DNA of 64,000 nt from Prevotella sp. E15-22 (GTDB taxonomy: Bacteria; Bacteroidota; Bacteroidia; Bacteroidales; Bacteroidaceae), in NCBI RefSeq assembly GCF_023204875.1, contig NZ_CP096247.1, positions 3,162,001-3,226,000 on the forward strand, read 5' to 3'. The notes under the pieces were generated by a model. It did no database searches. It was not told the origin of the DNA and saw only the letters and a program-made list of their open reading frames with translations. A program made the position numbers and the translations under genes. This document shows, piece after piece, positions 35,972 through 44,527 of this stretch; the first letter of the stretch is position 1; each line of letters begins with the position of its first letter.

Positions 35972-36628
35972 ATGAAAGTCATTAATTTCTCAGAACAGAA
36001 TTCAGTCATCAATCATTTCATGGCTGAGATTCGCGACAAGAGTTACCAGAAAAACCGTCTTTTGTTCCGCAACAATATTGAGCGTATTGGCGAGATGATG
36101 GCCTACGAGATCTCAAAGACCCTCACCTACAAGCCCAAGACCATCACCACGCCCCTGGGCACCATCGACATCCCCATAATCAAGGACGAGGTACTGCTGG
36201 CCACTGTGCTGCGTGCCGGACTGCCTTTCCACGAGGGCTTTTTGCGTGTGTTCGACCACGCTGAGAATGGTTTTGTATCGGCTTTCCGCATGTACACCAA
36301 CCGTGAGCATACTGAGGTAGGCATCCATACAGAATATCTGGCTTCACCCAGCGTCAAGGGCAAGACCGTCATCATCGTCGACCCCATGCTGGCCACAGGC
36401 GGCTCGATGGTTGCAGCCTACGAGGCACTCCTGAAAACGGGCAAGCCTCATCAGGTGCACATTGCCAGTGTAATTGGCACGCCCGAGGGTGTTGACATGC
36501 TGAAAAACAGCGTAGCAGAGGACACCACCCTTTGGTGCGCCGCCATCGACCCAGGCATGAACGAGCACAAGTACATCGTGCCAGGTTTCGGCGACTGTGG
36601 CGATCTCTGCTACGGAGAAAAACTTTAA
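35972..36628 (+). CDS. upp: uracil phosphoribosyltransferase
   Basis: 218 aa. PRPP-binding loop VIIVDPMLATGGSMVAAYE, the ATVLRAGLPFHEGFLR segment and the uracil-site C-terminus YIVPGFGDCGDLCYG. It salvages uracil to UMP. Monocistronic between its -7 box and the terminator at 36631-36661. Confidence 0.95.
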   Translation: MKVINFSEQNSVINHFMAEIRDKSYQKNRLLFRNNIERIGEMMAYEISKTLTYKPKTITTPLGTIDIPIIKDEVLLATVLRAGLPFHEGFLRVFDHAENGFVSAFRMYTNREHTEVGIHTEYLASPSVKGKTVIIVDPMLATGGSMVAAYEALLKTGKPHQVHIASVIGTPEGVDMLKNSVAEDTTLWCAAIDPGMNEHKYIVPGFGDCGDLCYGEKL

Positions 36629-36630
36629 AT

Positions 36631-36661
36631 AAAAACCCCTCAAAACTGAGGGGCTTTTTTT
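36631..36661. terminator. bidirectional terminator between upp and GH2
   Basis: Stem CCCCTCA / TGAGGGG with AAAAC... loop, A5 on the left and T7 on the right, so it serves the convergent upp and GH2 genes. Confidence 0.85.
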
Positions 36662-39122
36662 ATTCTACTGGAATAGAAATTTTCTTGGTCAGTTTACGCT
36701 GTTTGTCTTTGACAGTAAGCGTAAGCTGACCTTTTTCTTTGCCAGCCTGACAAACCACAACCAGCTGACCTGCAAATAGTTTCATCGTAGGTTCAGTGAA
36801 AACCTCAAGACTTGTGGCATCGCCGTTGCACACGCCACGGAACGTGCCAGCGCCACTCACCTCGAAAACTATTTGGTCGTTCGCGTCAGGAATGAGTGTG
36901 CCATTCTTGTCCGTCAGACTCACCGTCACATAGGCCAGGTCATTGCCATCGGCCTTCAGTGAACCCTGTTCATTCTGCGTCCACACATCGGTCTTGAGTC
37001 GCGCAGCCTTACCAGCCGTCCTCATCACCTTCTCGCCTGCCACCTTACCATTGGCATCATAGACCACCACCTTCACCTCGCCAGGCTGATACTTTACATT
37101 GTTCCAACGCAGACGATAGCGATCCAGACGCTCCTTTGGATTCTTCTTGATACGCCCCTGACTCTTGCCATTAACAAAGAGTTCGGCCTCGTCATAGTCC
37201 GTATAGCAATAGACGGGCGTCACCTCGCCTACCCTTTCCTTTCCCCATGTCCAATGAGGCAGCAGGTGGATGGTATGTGCCTCTTTATTCCACTTTGAGC
37301 GATAGAGATAATAACGGTCCTTGGGCAATCCTGCCAGGTCGCAGATGCCAAAATAGCTTGAGCGAGAAGGCCAGTATTCATCATAAGGCGTAGGCTCGCC
37401 CAGGTAGTCGAAGCCCGTCCACACAAACTCGCCAATCACCCAGTCCTTATCGTCCTGCCAAGCCCAGTCGTCATCGGGCAGGTTACTCCATGAGCACCAC
37501 TCTACATCATAGCCAGAGCACTGCCCATCGGGGTGAACACCTTTATCGGTAGGCGTCACAGGGAAATAATATGTACCACGCGACGACACCGTCGAGGCCG
37601 TCTCAGAACCCAACAGGAAGCCATGCTGCAAACGGTCGTAGGCCGCCTGATAACGATGCAAACGATAGTTCAGCCCTGGCACCTCCATGGCCTGTGCAAA
37701 GCCAGTGGCCATGGCATTGTCCACGCGGTCCATTCCCTGCGTCACAGGACGTGTTGCATCCAGCGAATGCACCAATCCCTGCAGGTGAATAGCCATCTCA
37801 CGACCCACGGCGCTTCCCTGCTCAGGAATCTCGTTACCTATCGACCACATCACGATAGATGGGTGGTTGCGATTAGCCTTCACCAGGTTGGTGATATCCC
37901 TATCGGCCCACTCGTCAAAGAACTTCGCATAACCGTTCTTGCACTTAGGATATTTCCACATGTCAAAGCTCTCGGCCATCACCATCATACCCAACGAGTC
38001 GCAGATATTCATCTGCCACTGACTCGGCATGTTGTGCGCCGTACGGATAGCGTCGCAACCCATCTCCTTCAGAATCTTTATCTGGCGGATGAGCGCAGCC
38101 TTATTGATGGCAGCACCCAATGGCCCCAGATCGTGGTGCAGACAGACACCCTTCAACTTACGCGTCACGCCATTCAACTGAAAACCCTTTTCCTTCGACA
38201 CCCTGACGGTGCGCAAGCCCAATTTCATTGTTTTCCTGTCGATAGCCTTACCAAAGTCATCATAAACATTGGGGGCAGTAATGCCGTCACAAAGGGTGAT
38301 ACGCAACTTATAGAGATTAGGCGTTTCAGGCGTCCACAGTTGGGCATCAGGAATCATGAATGTGCCGACAGCCTTTCCAGAACCCCTTTTCTGCGGTGCA
38401 GGACAGACCCAAATCTTGCTTTTATTGTCTGGAGCGAAGAGTTCCATGATGACAGGCAGTCCCTCGCCAGCATTCAGAATGGGAACCTCCACCACCAGTT
38501 TGGTATAGTCCTTGCCATCTTTCTTCTGAGCATGCAACTCCGTTCTGGTGGTGATGCCCCAGTCGTCAATGCGCGCCTGCTGCGGCGTAAGTACCAGCGT
38601 CACAGGGCGATAGATGCCTGCACCAGGGTACCAGCGCGAGCTCTCCTCCAGGTTCTTTAGACTCACCTCCAGCAGGTTATCACCTTCTTTAATAAAAGGC
38701 GTCACATCCACGCGAAACGTGTTATAGCCATAGGCCCAATAGCCGGCCTGCTGTCCGTTCACACATACCGTAGGCTGACTCATGGCACCATCGAACACCA
38801 ACTCGGCATGCCCCTTAAAACCCGATGGAATAGAGAACTGACGTTTATAAAAGCCCTCGCCAATCCAGGGTAGCGAGCCACTGCGGCCACTCTTCTCCGT
38901 GGCCTGCGTCTCACCGTTCTGAACGATGGCCACCGTCTGCAGGTCCCATTTCTTGTCAAACGGACCGCTGATAGCCCAGTCGTGCGGCACGCTGACAGTC
39001 GTCCACGCTTGCTTTTCACGCGAGAACTGCCAATCGTCCTGCAACAATATCTCTTGTCTCGTTTGTGCTTGTGCGGCCATGCAGCCCAGCAGCACAGCCA
39101 TTGTCAGTAGTTTGTTCCTCAT
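36660..39122 (-). CDS. exported glycoside hydrolase family 2 (beta-galactosidase-type)
   Basis: 820 aa. Signal peptide (ends AAQAQ). Jelly-roll sugar-binding domain (about 25-190, WQFSREKQAWTTVSVPHDW), Ig-like domain, TIM barrel with the acid/base Glu in VMWSIGNEIPEQG and the nucleophile Glu in WVIGEFVWTGFDYLGEP, then DUF4982-like and Ig-like C-terminal domains (YCYTDYDEAELFVNGKSQGR). Retaining beta-galactosidase or beta-glucuronidase-like activity on plant or host glycans. Exact sugar not decidable. Its promoter lies inside a long palindrome (39147-39194). Confidence 0.92.
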   Translation of the reverse strand: MRNKLLTMAVLLGCMAAQAQTRQEILLQDDWQFSREKQAWTTVSVPHDWAISGPFDKKWDLQTVAIVQNGETQATEKSGRSGSLPWIGEGFYKRQFSIPSGFKGHAELVFDGAMSQPTVCVNGQQAGYWAYGYNTFRVDVTPFIKEGDNLLEVSLKNLEESSRWYPGAGIYRPVTLVLTPQQARIDDWGITTRTELHAQKKDGKDYTKLVVEVPILNAGEGLPVIMELFAPDNKSKIWVCPAPQKRGSGKAVGTFMIPDAQLWTPETPNLYKLRITLCDGITAPNVYDDFGKAIDRKTMKLGLRTVRVSKEKGFQLNGVTRKLKGVCLHHDLGPLGAAINKAALIRQIKILKEMGCDAIRTAHNMPSQWQMNICDSLGMMVMAESFDMWKYPKCKNGYAKFFDEWADRDITNLVKANRNHPSIVMWSIGNEIPEQGSAVGREMAIHLQGLVHSLDATRPVTQGMDRVDNAMATGFAQAMEVPGLNYRLHRYQAAYDRLQHGFLLGSETASTVSSRGTYYFPVTPTDKGVHPDGQCSGYDVEWCSWSNLPDDDWAWQDDKDWVIGEFVWTGFDYLGEPTPYDEYWPSRSSYFGICDLAGLPKDRYYLYRSKWNKEAHTIHLLPHWTWGKERVGEVTPVYCYTDYDEAELFVNGKSQGRIKKNPKERLDRYRLRWNNVKYQPGEVKVVVYDANGKVAGEKVMRTAGKAARLKTDVWTQNEQGSLKADGNDLAYVTVSLTDKNGTLIPDANDQIVFEVSGAGTFRGVCNGDATSLEVFTEPTMKLFAGQLVVVCQAGKEKGQLTLTVKDKQRKLTKKISIPVE

Positions 39123-39146
39123 TGATGCTTTTAATTATTGCGAAGA

Positions 39147-39194
39147 CAAAGGTAGGCATTATTTTTGAATCAAGCAAAAATAACGCCTACCTTT
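39147..39194 (-). promoter_or_regulatory. GH2 promoter embedded in a 20-bp inverted repeat
   Basis: On the minus strand TACCTTTG (39147-39154) is the -7 box, 25 nt before the GH2 ATG. It forms one arm of AAAGGTAGGCATTATTTTTG / CAAAAATAACGCCTACCTTT (one mismatch, 7-nt loop). It may be an operator, or a hairpin ending the sensor-kinase transcript that stops at 39214. Confidence 0.6.
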
Positions 39195-39213
39195 TTACGA
39201 AATTACCTGTTAC

Positions 39214-41121
39214 TTATATTGGCAACTCAAAAACGAAGCGACAGCCATCGTGATAGTCGGGGTCGAGGAAGAAATCGCCGCCAAGGGTTTGTGCATGACG
39301 TTTGGTCAGCGGCAGTCCCAAGCCCAGTCCCTCACTAAAGTCATCGGCCTTGGTGAAGAACTTAAAGATGCGCTCACGGTCGGCCTCAGCAATACCCTGA
39401 CCAGTATCTTCGATGACGAAACGCACGCCATTGTCTGAACGGGCCACACGTGCCACGATATGTTCGCGATCCGAATACTTCACAGCGTTCAGCAGCACCT
39501 CGGCCAGACTATACTGCAGGTATTTCTTGTTGGTGGCCACGACAATATCATCGGGCAACTCCGTCTCAAAGTCCACATGCGTCTCAGGACACACACGCAT
39601 CACATAGTCAACCATCTCCCTCATCGCCTCGTTGGCAGGCACCAGCTCGTGCTTCTGACACAGGTTCGACTCCGACACACCATAGTCGGAACAGTCGTAG
39701 AGCATCAGCACCAGGCGGTTCAGCAACTTCGAGTTATGATCCATCGTACCAGTGACCGACCTCATCTCCTCTTCAGGCATCCCCTCACCAGCGGCAGTAC
39801 TGAGAATCTGGGCGAAGCCCATGATGATGTTGAGTGGCGTGCGCACCTGGTGCGTCATGTTCTGCATAAACAGCGTCTTCTGTCTGTCGGCCTCCACCAC
39901 CAGTTTCGTGGCTTCTTCCAGTTCCTTGTTATACTGGCGTTCCTTCTCGCTGGCCACACGCACATTGTCCATATAATGCCTCAGCGACTCCAGCATCGTC
40001 ACGTAGCTGTTTTGCAGGCAACCAATATCATCCGTATATTTACTGCGCGTAATCACCACATCTAGGTTACCCTTGGCAATCTCCTGCGTCTTCTCCAGCA
40101 GGTCGCGTATGGGCTGGATGGCGCGCGACGTGATTCGATGACAATACAGCACAATCAGGATCAGTCCCACGACGAGCAATGACAACACGATATATGAAAA
40201 CCTGTTATAGGCCTTCAGGATGTCACTTTCAGGACACACGATGGCCAGACTCCACGTAGTGCCAGGCACAGGCTTGAAGCACACCAGCGAGGGCTTGTTG
40301 TTGATTAGTGCCATCATTTCTCCCTGGTGGCCGCTAGTCATCTCATAACCCAGAGCTATCAGGTCTTTGTTCTTCTGCAAGTCGGCCTGTCCGAAGATGG
40401 TCTTATTGAACAGACGAGTGGAGTCAGGGTGCCCCACATAACGTCCCTCCTCGTCAATCAGCAGGAAATAGGAATGAGGATAGGGCTTTTCTTCTGCCAG
40501 GATGTCCGACAGATGCAGCAACGACATATCGGTAGAGATGACGCCCATAAACTGATGGTCGGACGTATAGAGCGGTTTGCTGTAGGTGGCAACCATACCC
40601 TCTCCGCCCATTCCCAGGCGTTTCGACGACACCCGATAGATCACCCATTCGGCCTTTTTCCTGTCTTGCGGAACGAAATACCATTCCTTATCGAAGTAGT
40701 TATACTGCTGCGCCCCAACCGTGAGAATTGAGTCGCCCTCCTTTCTCACAGAGCAGGTGATAAAAGGCTCGGAATATTGCGGAAGCACATGAGGTTCCAG
40801 ACCAATGACGCAGCCATCAGTATAGGGGTTGAAGTGCACCACGCGATAGGCAAACGCCGTCAGCGAGTCAGGCTGCACGTAACGCTCTGCCAGCCAGCTA
40901 TAGGCATTGGTAGCCGTCTCCACCGTCACCAGGTAGCGACAGATACGTTGCAGCGAGGCGTCGAGCACGCCATTAGCACGTTGCACAGCCTCATCGCGCA
41001 CCATCGTCCTCATCCTGCTGTACAGCATACCCACCGATGCGAAGAACATAGGGATGGCCAGGAGCAGTATCCAGAAACTGAGTTTAAACGAGAACGAGCG
41101 ACGTATGCTTTCCTTAATCAT
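39214..41121 (-). CDS. Cache-HAMP sensor histidine kinase (unit 2)
   Basis: 635 aa. TM1 about 12-32, periplasmic dCache-like sensor about 35-300 (YAWLAERYVQPDSLTAF, GVISTDMSLLHLSDIL, YFLLIDEEGRYVGHPD), TM2 about 308-328, HAMP with coiled coil, HisKA with phospho-acceptor His in NMTHQVRTPLNIIMGFAQIL, N-box LLNAVKY, G boxes EDTGQGIAEADRERIFKFFTK and GLGLGLPLTK. No receiver or output domain and no response regulator nearby. Its start overlaps the stop of the kinase-dead partner by 8 nt. Closely similar to the kinase at 42620-44527. Confidence 0.92.
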   Translation of the reverse strand: MIKESIRRSFSFKLSFWILLLAIPMFFASVGMLYSRMRTMVRDEAVQRANGVLDASLQRICRYLVTVETATNAYSWLAERYVQPDSLTAFAYRVVHFNPYTDGCVIGLEPHVLPQYSEPFITCSVRKEGDSILTVGAQQYNYFDKEWYFVPQDRKKAEWVIYRVSSKRLGMGGEGMVATYSKPLYTSDHQFMGVISTDMSLLHLSDILAEEKPYPHSYFLLIDEEGRYVGHPDSTRLFNKTIFGQADLQKNKDLIALGYEMTSGHQGEMMALINNKPSLVCFKPVPGTTWSLAIVCPESDILKAYNRFSYIVLSLLVVGLILIVLYCHRITSRAIQPIRDLLEKTQEIAKGNLDVVITRSKYTDDIGCLQNSYVTMLESLRHYMDNVRVASEKERQYNKELEEATKLVVEADRQKTLFMQNMTHQVRTPLNIIMGFAQILSTAAGEGMPEEEMRSVTGTMDHNSKLLNRLVLMLYDCSDYGVSESNLCQKHELVPANEAMREMVDYVMRVCPETHVDFETELPDDIVVATNKKYLQYSLAEVLLNAVKYSDREHIVARVARSDNGVRFVIEDTGQGIAEADRERIFKFFTKADDFSEGLGLGLPLTKRHAQTLGGDFFLDPDYHDGCRFVFELPI

Positions 41122-42541
41122 GGTCCACCTCCTTTCTCATTTCCTCCTCCGACAGGTTCAGCACCTGGTTCAGCACCTGCGTGATGGTGTTACCCTGCTG
41201 CTGGATATCGTTTACCAGTTGCGCCACATCCTGTTTACCACCATCCTTCCCATGGTCGCACAGGCTCACCACATCCTTGTCGATGGTCTGTGCCGGCGCC
41301 ACCATCTGGTCGGTCATATTATGCATGAATGCCGATTTCATCTTGTCGGCCTTCTTGGCGTCCTTATAGGCCCGTTTCAGTTCCCTACCCTGCTGCTGGA
41401 TAGACTTCGTCAGGTCTTCCAACTCGGCTATCTCTTCGGCCACGGCCCTGCGCATCTTGATAAACTTACGCTGCAGTCGGCCAATCTCGTCTCGTCCTTT
41501 CGTGCGAGGGATAGGTTCCTCATAGTGTCCTTTCACAATATGTTGAACCTTGTCGGTGAGCATCCTCACCTGGCGCAGGCGCAGACTGAGAATGAGCCAA
41601 CATAACACAAACAGCAGCAGCAGTCCGCTGAAGCCTATGGCCACCACATAGTTGAACAACAGATAGAACTCGCCAAAGATATCCTCTTTCGACATGATAA
41701 CGGCGATGCTCCACCCCAGCCTCTCCATCGACCTGTTGGGCACCACAGCTCGCTTAAAGGGCTTGTAGAAGATATAGAAGTCGAGTCCGGCTATGCTGAA
41801 CGGCATATACCCCTCTTCGCCCGATATGATAGCATTCACGGCATCGTGCACCATCTCGCCAGGGATACTAAAGGCGTCAGGCTGCATCAGTTGCTTGCCT
41901 GTGGGGTGGACAATGATCTTGCCCTGGCGGTCGAGAAGGGCGCAATACGAATTGGGCGTGGGCTTGGTGTTGGCCACTGCCTCAGACAGCAGACTCAGCG
42001 ACACATCAGTCTTCATCACACCAATGGCCTTGTCGTCGCCCCCCATGATGGGCAGGCAGAACGATATCACAGGCTCTGAGTCCCTGTCCTGCATACTCTC
42101 CAGGGGATTCAGCCACATGGGATTGGCGTCCTTCATCGTCTGCGAGAACCACTTCTGCTCTGTGGCATGCTTAATCTCGATAGAGTCGCCATACACAATC
42201 TGGCAATCCACGATATAGGGGTTCACCTCTATGACCTTCCTACTGTATTCATACGTAGCGCCAGGCTTATTCAACTGCGGCAGCATGTGATAGTACATAT
42301 TGCCTGTCGTCTCCTCCACGCTCAGAAGGATATTGTCCACCTCAACCATGGCGCCCTCCAGCGTTTGCGAGGCTCTGTGCAGGGCATCCTCCTTCATGGC
42401 CTTGCGCGACACGATGAACATAACCGTCAGCGTCACTGCCAGCAACAAGCCCATGGCCAAGGCCACTCTCATACTGAGTCGCAACGGCAGGCTTCTCTTA
42501 TAATATGCCCAAAAGCTGTGTGTGTCTGTCATGTCACTCAT
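41114..42541 (-). CDS. Cache-HAMP sensor protein with degenerate H-box and no kinase domain (unit 2)
   Basis: 475 aa. TM1 about 18-40, a Cache sensor (MKTDVSLSLLSEAVANTKP, SYCALLDRQGKIIVHPTGK), TM2 about 288-310, HAMP and coiled coil. Then AFMHNMTDQMVAPAQTIDKD, which aligns with the kinase NMTHQVRTPLN but has Asp in place of the phospho-acceptor His and lacks the Arg-Thr-Pro. It ends after the second helix (VLNQVLNLSEEEMRKE), so a dimerisation-helix pair is kept but the ATPase domain is absent. Own -7 box at 42572-42580. Overlap with the kinase gene suggests a hetero-complex. Confidence 0.85.
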   Translation of the reverse strand: MSDMTDTHSFWAYYKRSLPLRLSMRVALAMGLLLAVTLTVMFIVSRKAMKEDALHRASQTLEGAMVEVDNILLSVEETTGNMYYHMLPQLNKPGATYEYSRKVIEVNPYIVDCQIVYGDSIEIKHATEQKWFSQTMKDANPMWLNPLESMQDRDSEPVISFCLPIMGGDDKAIGVMKTDVSLSLLSEAVANTKPTPNSYCALLDRQGKIIVHPTGKQLMQPDAFSIPGEMVHDAVNAIISGEEGYMPFSIAGLDFYIFYKPFKRAVVPNRSMERLGWSIAVIMSKEDIFGEFYLLFNYVVAIGFSGLLLLFVLCWLILSLRLRQVRMLTDKVQHIVKGHYEEPIPRTKGRDEIGRLQRKFIKMRRAVAEEIAELEDLTKSIQQQGRELKRAYKDAKKADKMKSAFMHNMTDQMVAPAQTIDKDVVSLCDHGKDGGKQDVAQLVNDIQQQGNTITQVLNQVLNLSEEEMRKEVDHD

Positions 42542-42571
42542 TGTCTAGTGAGTTAGTAGTTAGCTGTGTGG

Positions 42572-42580
42572 GCAAAGGTA
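42572..42580 (-). promoter_or_regulatory. -7 box for sensor unit 2
   Basis: GCAAAGGTA on plus, TACCTTTGC on minus, 30 nt before the ATG at 42541. Confidence 0.6.
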
Positions 42581-42619
42581 TAAAAAATATCCAATACTTC
42601 CAAATTATTATTCCTTTTT

Positions 42620-44527
42620 TTACCTTAAGGGCAACTCAAAGATAAAGCGTGCACCTTTTTTATAGTCTGGGTCGAGGGTAAAATCGCCACCCAGCACCTC
42701 GGCATGACTCCTGGCCAGCGGCAGACCCAGACCAAGTCCCTCGCTATAGTCGTCGACCTTGGTGAAGAACTTGAAGATGCGCTCACGGTCGGCCTCGGCA
42801 ATGCCCTTACCTGTGTCCTCCACAATAAAGCGAATGGACGATGGCGTCAGGTTGATGCGTACCATGATATGCTCGCGATCTGAGTATTTCACGGCATTGA
42901 AGATCACCTCGCTGATGCTATAAGCCACCAGCTTTTCGTTCGACCTGATGATAAACGTGTCGGGCACCTCGGTCTCGAACCCAATATGGAGGTTGGGTGT
43001 GATGTCCATGACATAGTTAATCACGATGCGCGCCAACTCGTTCACCTTCACCTTCTCATTCTTATCGCACTGCTGGGCTTCCTCCATGCCCTTGTCCGAA
43101 CTGTCATACAACATCAATACCAGGCGGTTCAACTGCTTCGAACTCTCGTCCATCGTCTCGGCAATCTTCTTAATTTCCTCATCGGCCAAGCTGTCAACCG
43201 ACTGGTTTTTCAGTATCTGGGCAAAGCCCACAAGGATGTTCAGGGGCGTACGCACCTGGTGGGTCATGTTCTTCATAAACAGCGTCTTCTGCTGTTCGGC
43301 TTCCTTCACCAACACAGTGGCTTGCTCCAGCTCGTTGTTATATTGCTGCGCCTTTCGGCTGGCAGCATGCACATTGTCCAGGTTCAGCTTCAGCGACTCG
43401 AGCATCGTCACGAAACTGTTCTGCAGTCGGCCCACCACATCCTCACGCTTCGTATGCTTAATGTCCACCTCCAGGTCGCCCTCGGCAATGGCCTGACTCT
43501 TCTGCTTCAACTGGCGCAATGGGCGCAGCGCATAGTTGATGACCTTGTAGCCACTCAATATAATCAGAATCATGCCCACGACAAGGAGCGAAAAGAGGAT
43601 ATAAGTCAGGGTGTTATAGCCCTTCAGGATATCACTGTCTGGACAGACGATGGCTAAGCTCCACGAGGTGCCCGTCACAGGCTGATAGCACACCAGCGAG
43701 GGCACGCCATTGATGTCCACCGACATCTGTCCCAGGTGGCCCTGCGTCATCTCATAGCCCAGGGCAATCTGGTCCATGTGGTCTTGCGGATTGGCCACCG
43801 AGAAGATGGTCTTCTTGAAGAGTCGCGACGTGTCTAGATGTCCCACATAGCGTCCTTTCTCGTCAATCATAAAGAAATAGGAATGAGGATAGGCACGCTC
43901 TGACGACACGATTCTCGACAGGTGGGGCAGCGACAGGGCTATTGACATAACACCGATAAAGGTGCTGTCGGCACTATAGAGCGGCTTACTGTAAGCGGCA
44001 ATCATACCGTCCTTGTCCAGTTTCAGCGAGTTGCGCTCGTCGTAATACAACACCCAGCCCGACTTCCGTTCGTCGCGGGCATACTGATACCAGCGTCTGG
44101 CAAAGTAGTTAAATTCCAAGGCCATGGCCGTGGAAATAGTGTCGCGCCCCCTGACGGAGTAGGCCATGAACTGCTTGGGATAACCTGGTATGACGCCTGG
44201 CTCGAAACTGATGGCACAGCCGTCCACATAGGGGTTTAGTTCAACAATCCGATGACTCAGTGCCATCAACGAGTCTGGGTTCTTGGTGTCCTCCACCTTC
44301 CAACAATAGGCATTGGCTGTGGTCTCTGTGGTTATCAGATACCTACTGATACGCTGCATCGAGGCGTTCAGCACACCATGGGCACGGTCTACGGCCTCAT
44401 CGCGCACCAACTGGCGCGACTGCATGTAGAGCAGACCAAGCGAGCCAATGAAGATGGGCACAGTGAGGAGCAACACCCACAGACTGATCTTGGCCGAGAA
44501 CGAGCGGCGCACTTTAATCATTCTCAT
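42620..44527 (-). CDS. Cache-HAMP sensor histidine kinase (unit 1)
   Basis: 635 aa, the same length and domain order as the kinase at 39214-41121: TM1, dCache (AYCWKVEDTKNPDSLMAL, GVMSIALSLPHLSRIV, YFFMIDEKGRYVGHLD), TM2, HAMP, HisKA NMTHQVRTPLNILVGFAQIL, N-box VIFNAVKYSDREHI, G boxes EDTGKGIAEADRERIFKFFTK and GLGLGLPLAR. Start overlaps the stop of the kinase-dead partner by 14 nt. No response regulator in the vicinity. Confidence 0.92.
   Translation of the reverse strand: MRMIKVRRSFSAKISLWVLLLTVPIFIGSLGLLYMQSRQLVRDEAVDRAHGVLNASMQRISRYLITTETTANAYCWKVEDTKNPDSLMALSHRIVELNPYVDGCAISFEPGVIPGYPKQFMAYSVRGRDTISTAMALEFNYFARRWYQYARDERKSGWVLYYDERNSLKLDKDGMIAAYSKPLYSADSTFIGVMSIALSLPHLSRIVSSERAYPHSYFFMIDEKGRYVGHLDTSRLFKKTIFSVANPQDHMDQIALGYEMTQGHLGQMSVDINGVPSLVCYQPVTGTSWSLAIVCPDSDILKGYNTLTYILFSLLVVGMILIILSGYKVINYALRPLRQLKQKSQAIAEGDLEVDIKHTKREDVVGRLQNSFVTMLESLKLNLDNVHAASRKAQQYNNELEQATVLVKEAEQQKTLFMKNMTHQVRTPLNILVGFAQILKNQSVDSLADEEIKKIAETMDESSKQLNRLVLMLYDSSDKGMEEAQQCDKNEKVKVNELARIVINYVMDITPNLHIGFETEVPDTFIIRSNEKLVAYSISEVIFNAVKYSDREHIMVRINLTPSSIRFIVEDTGKGIAEADRERIFKFFTKVDDYSEGLGLGLPLARSHAEVLGGDFTLDPDYKKGARFIFELPLR

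Noticed and set aside
37533..38660. 375-aa plus-strand ORF
   Set aside because: Antisense to the GH2 gene, low-quality composition, no promoter or family signature.
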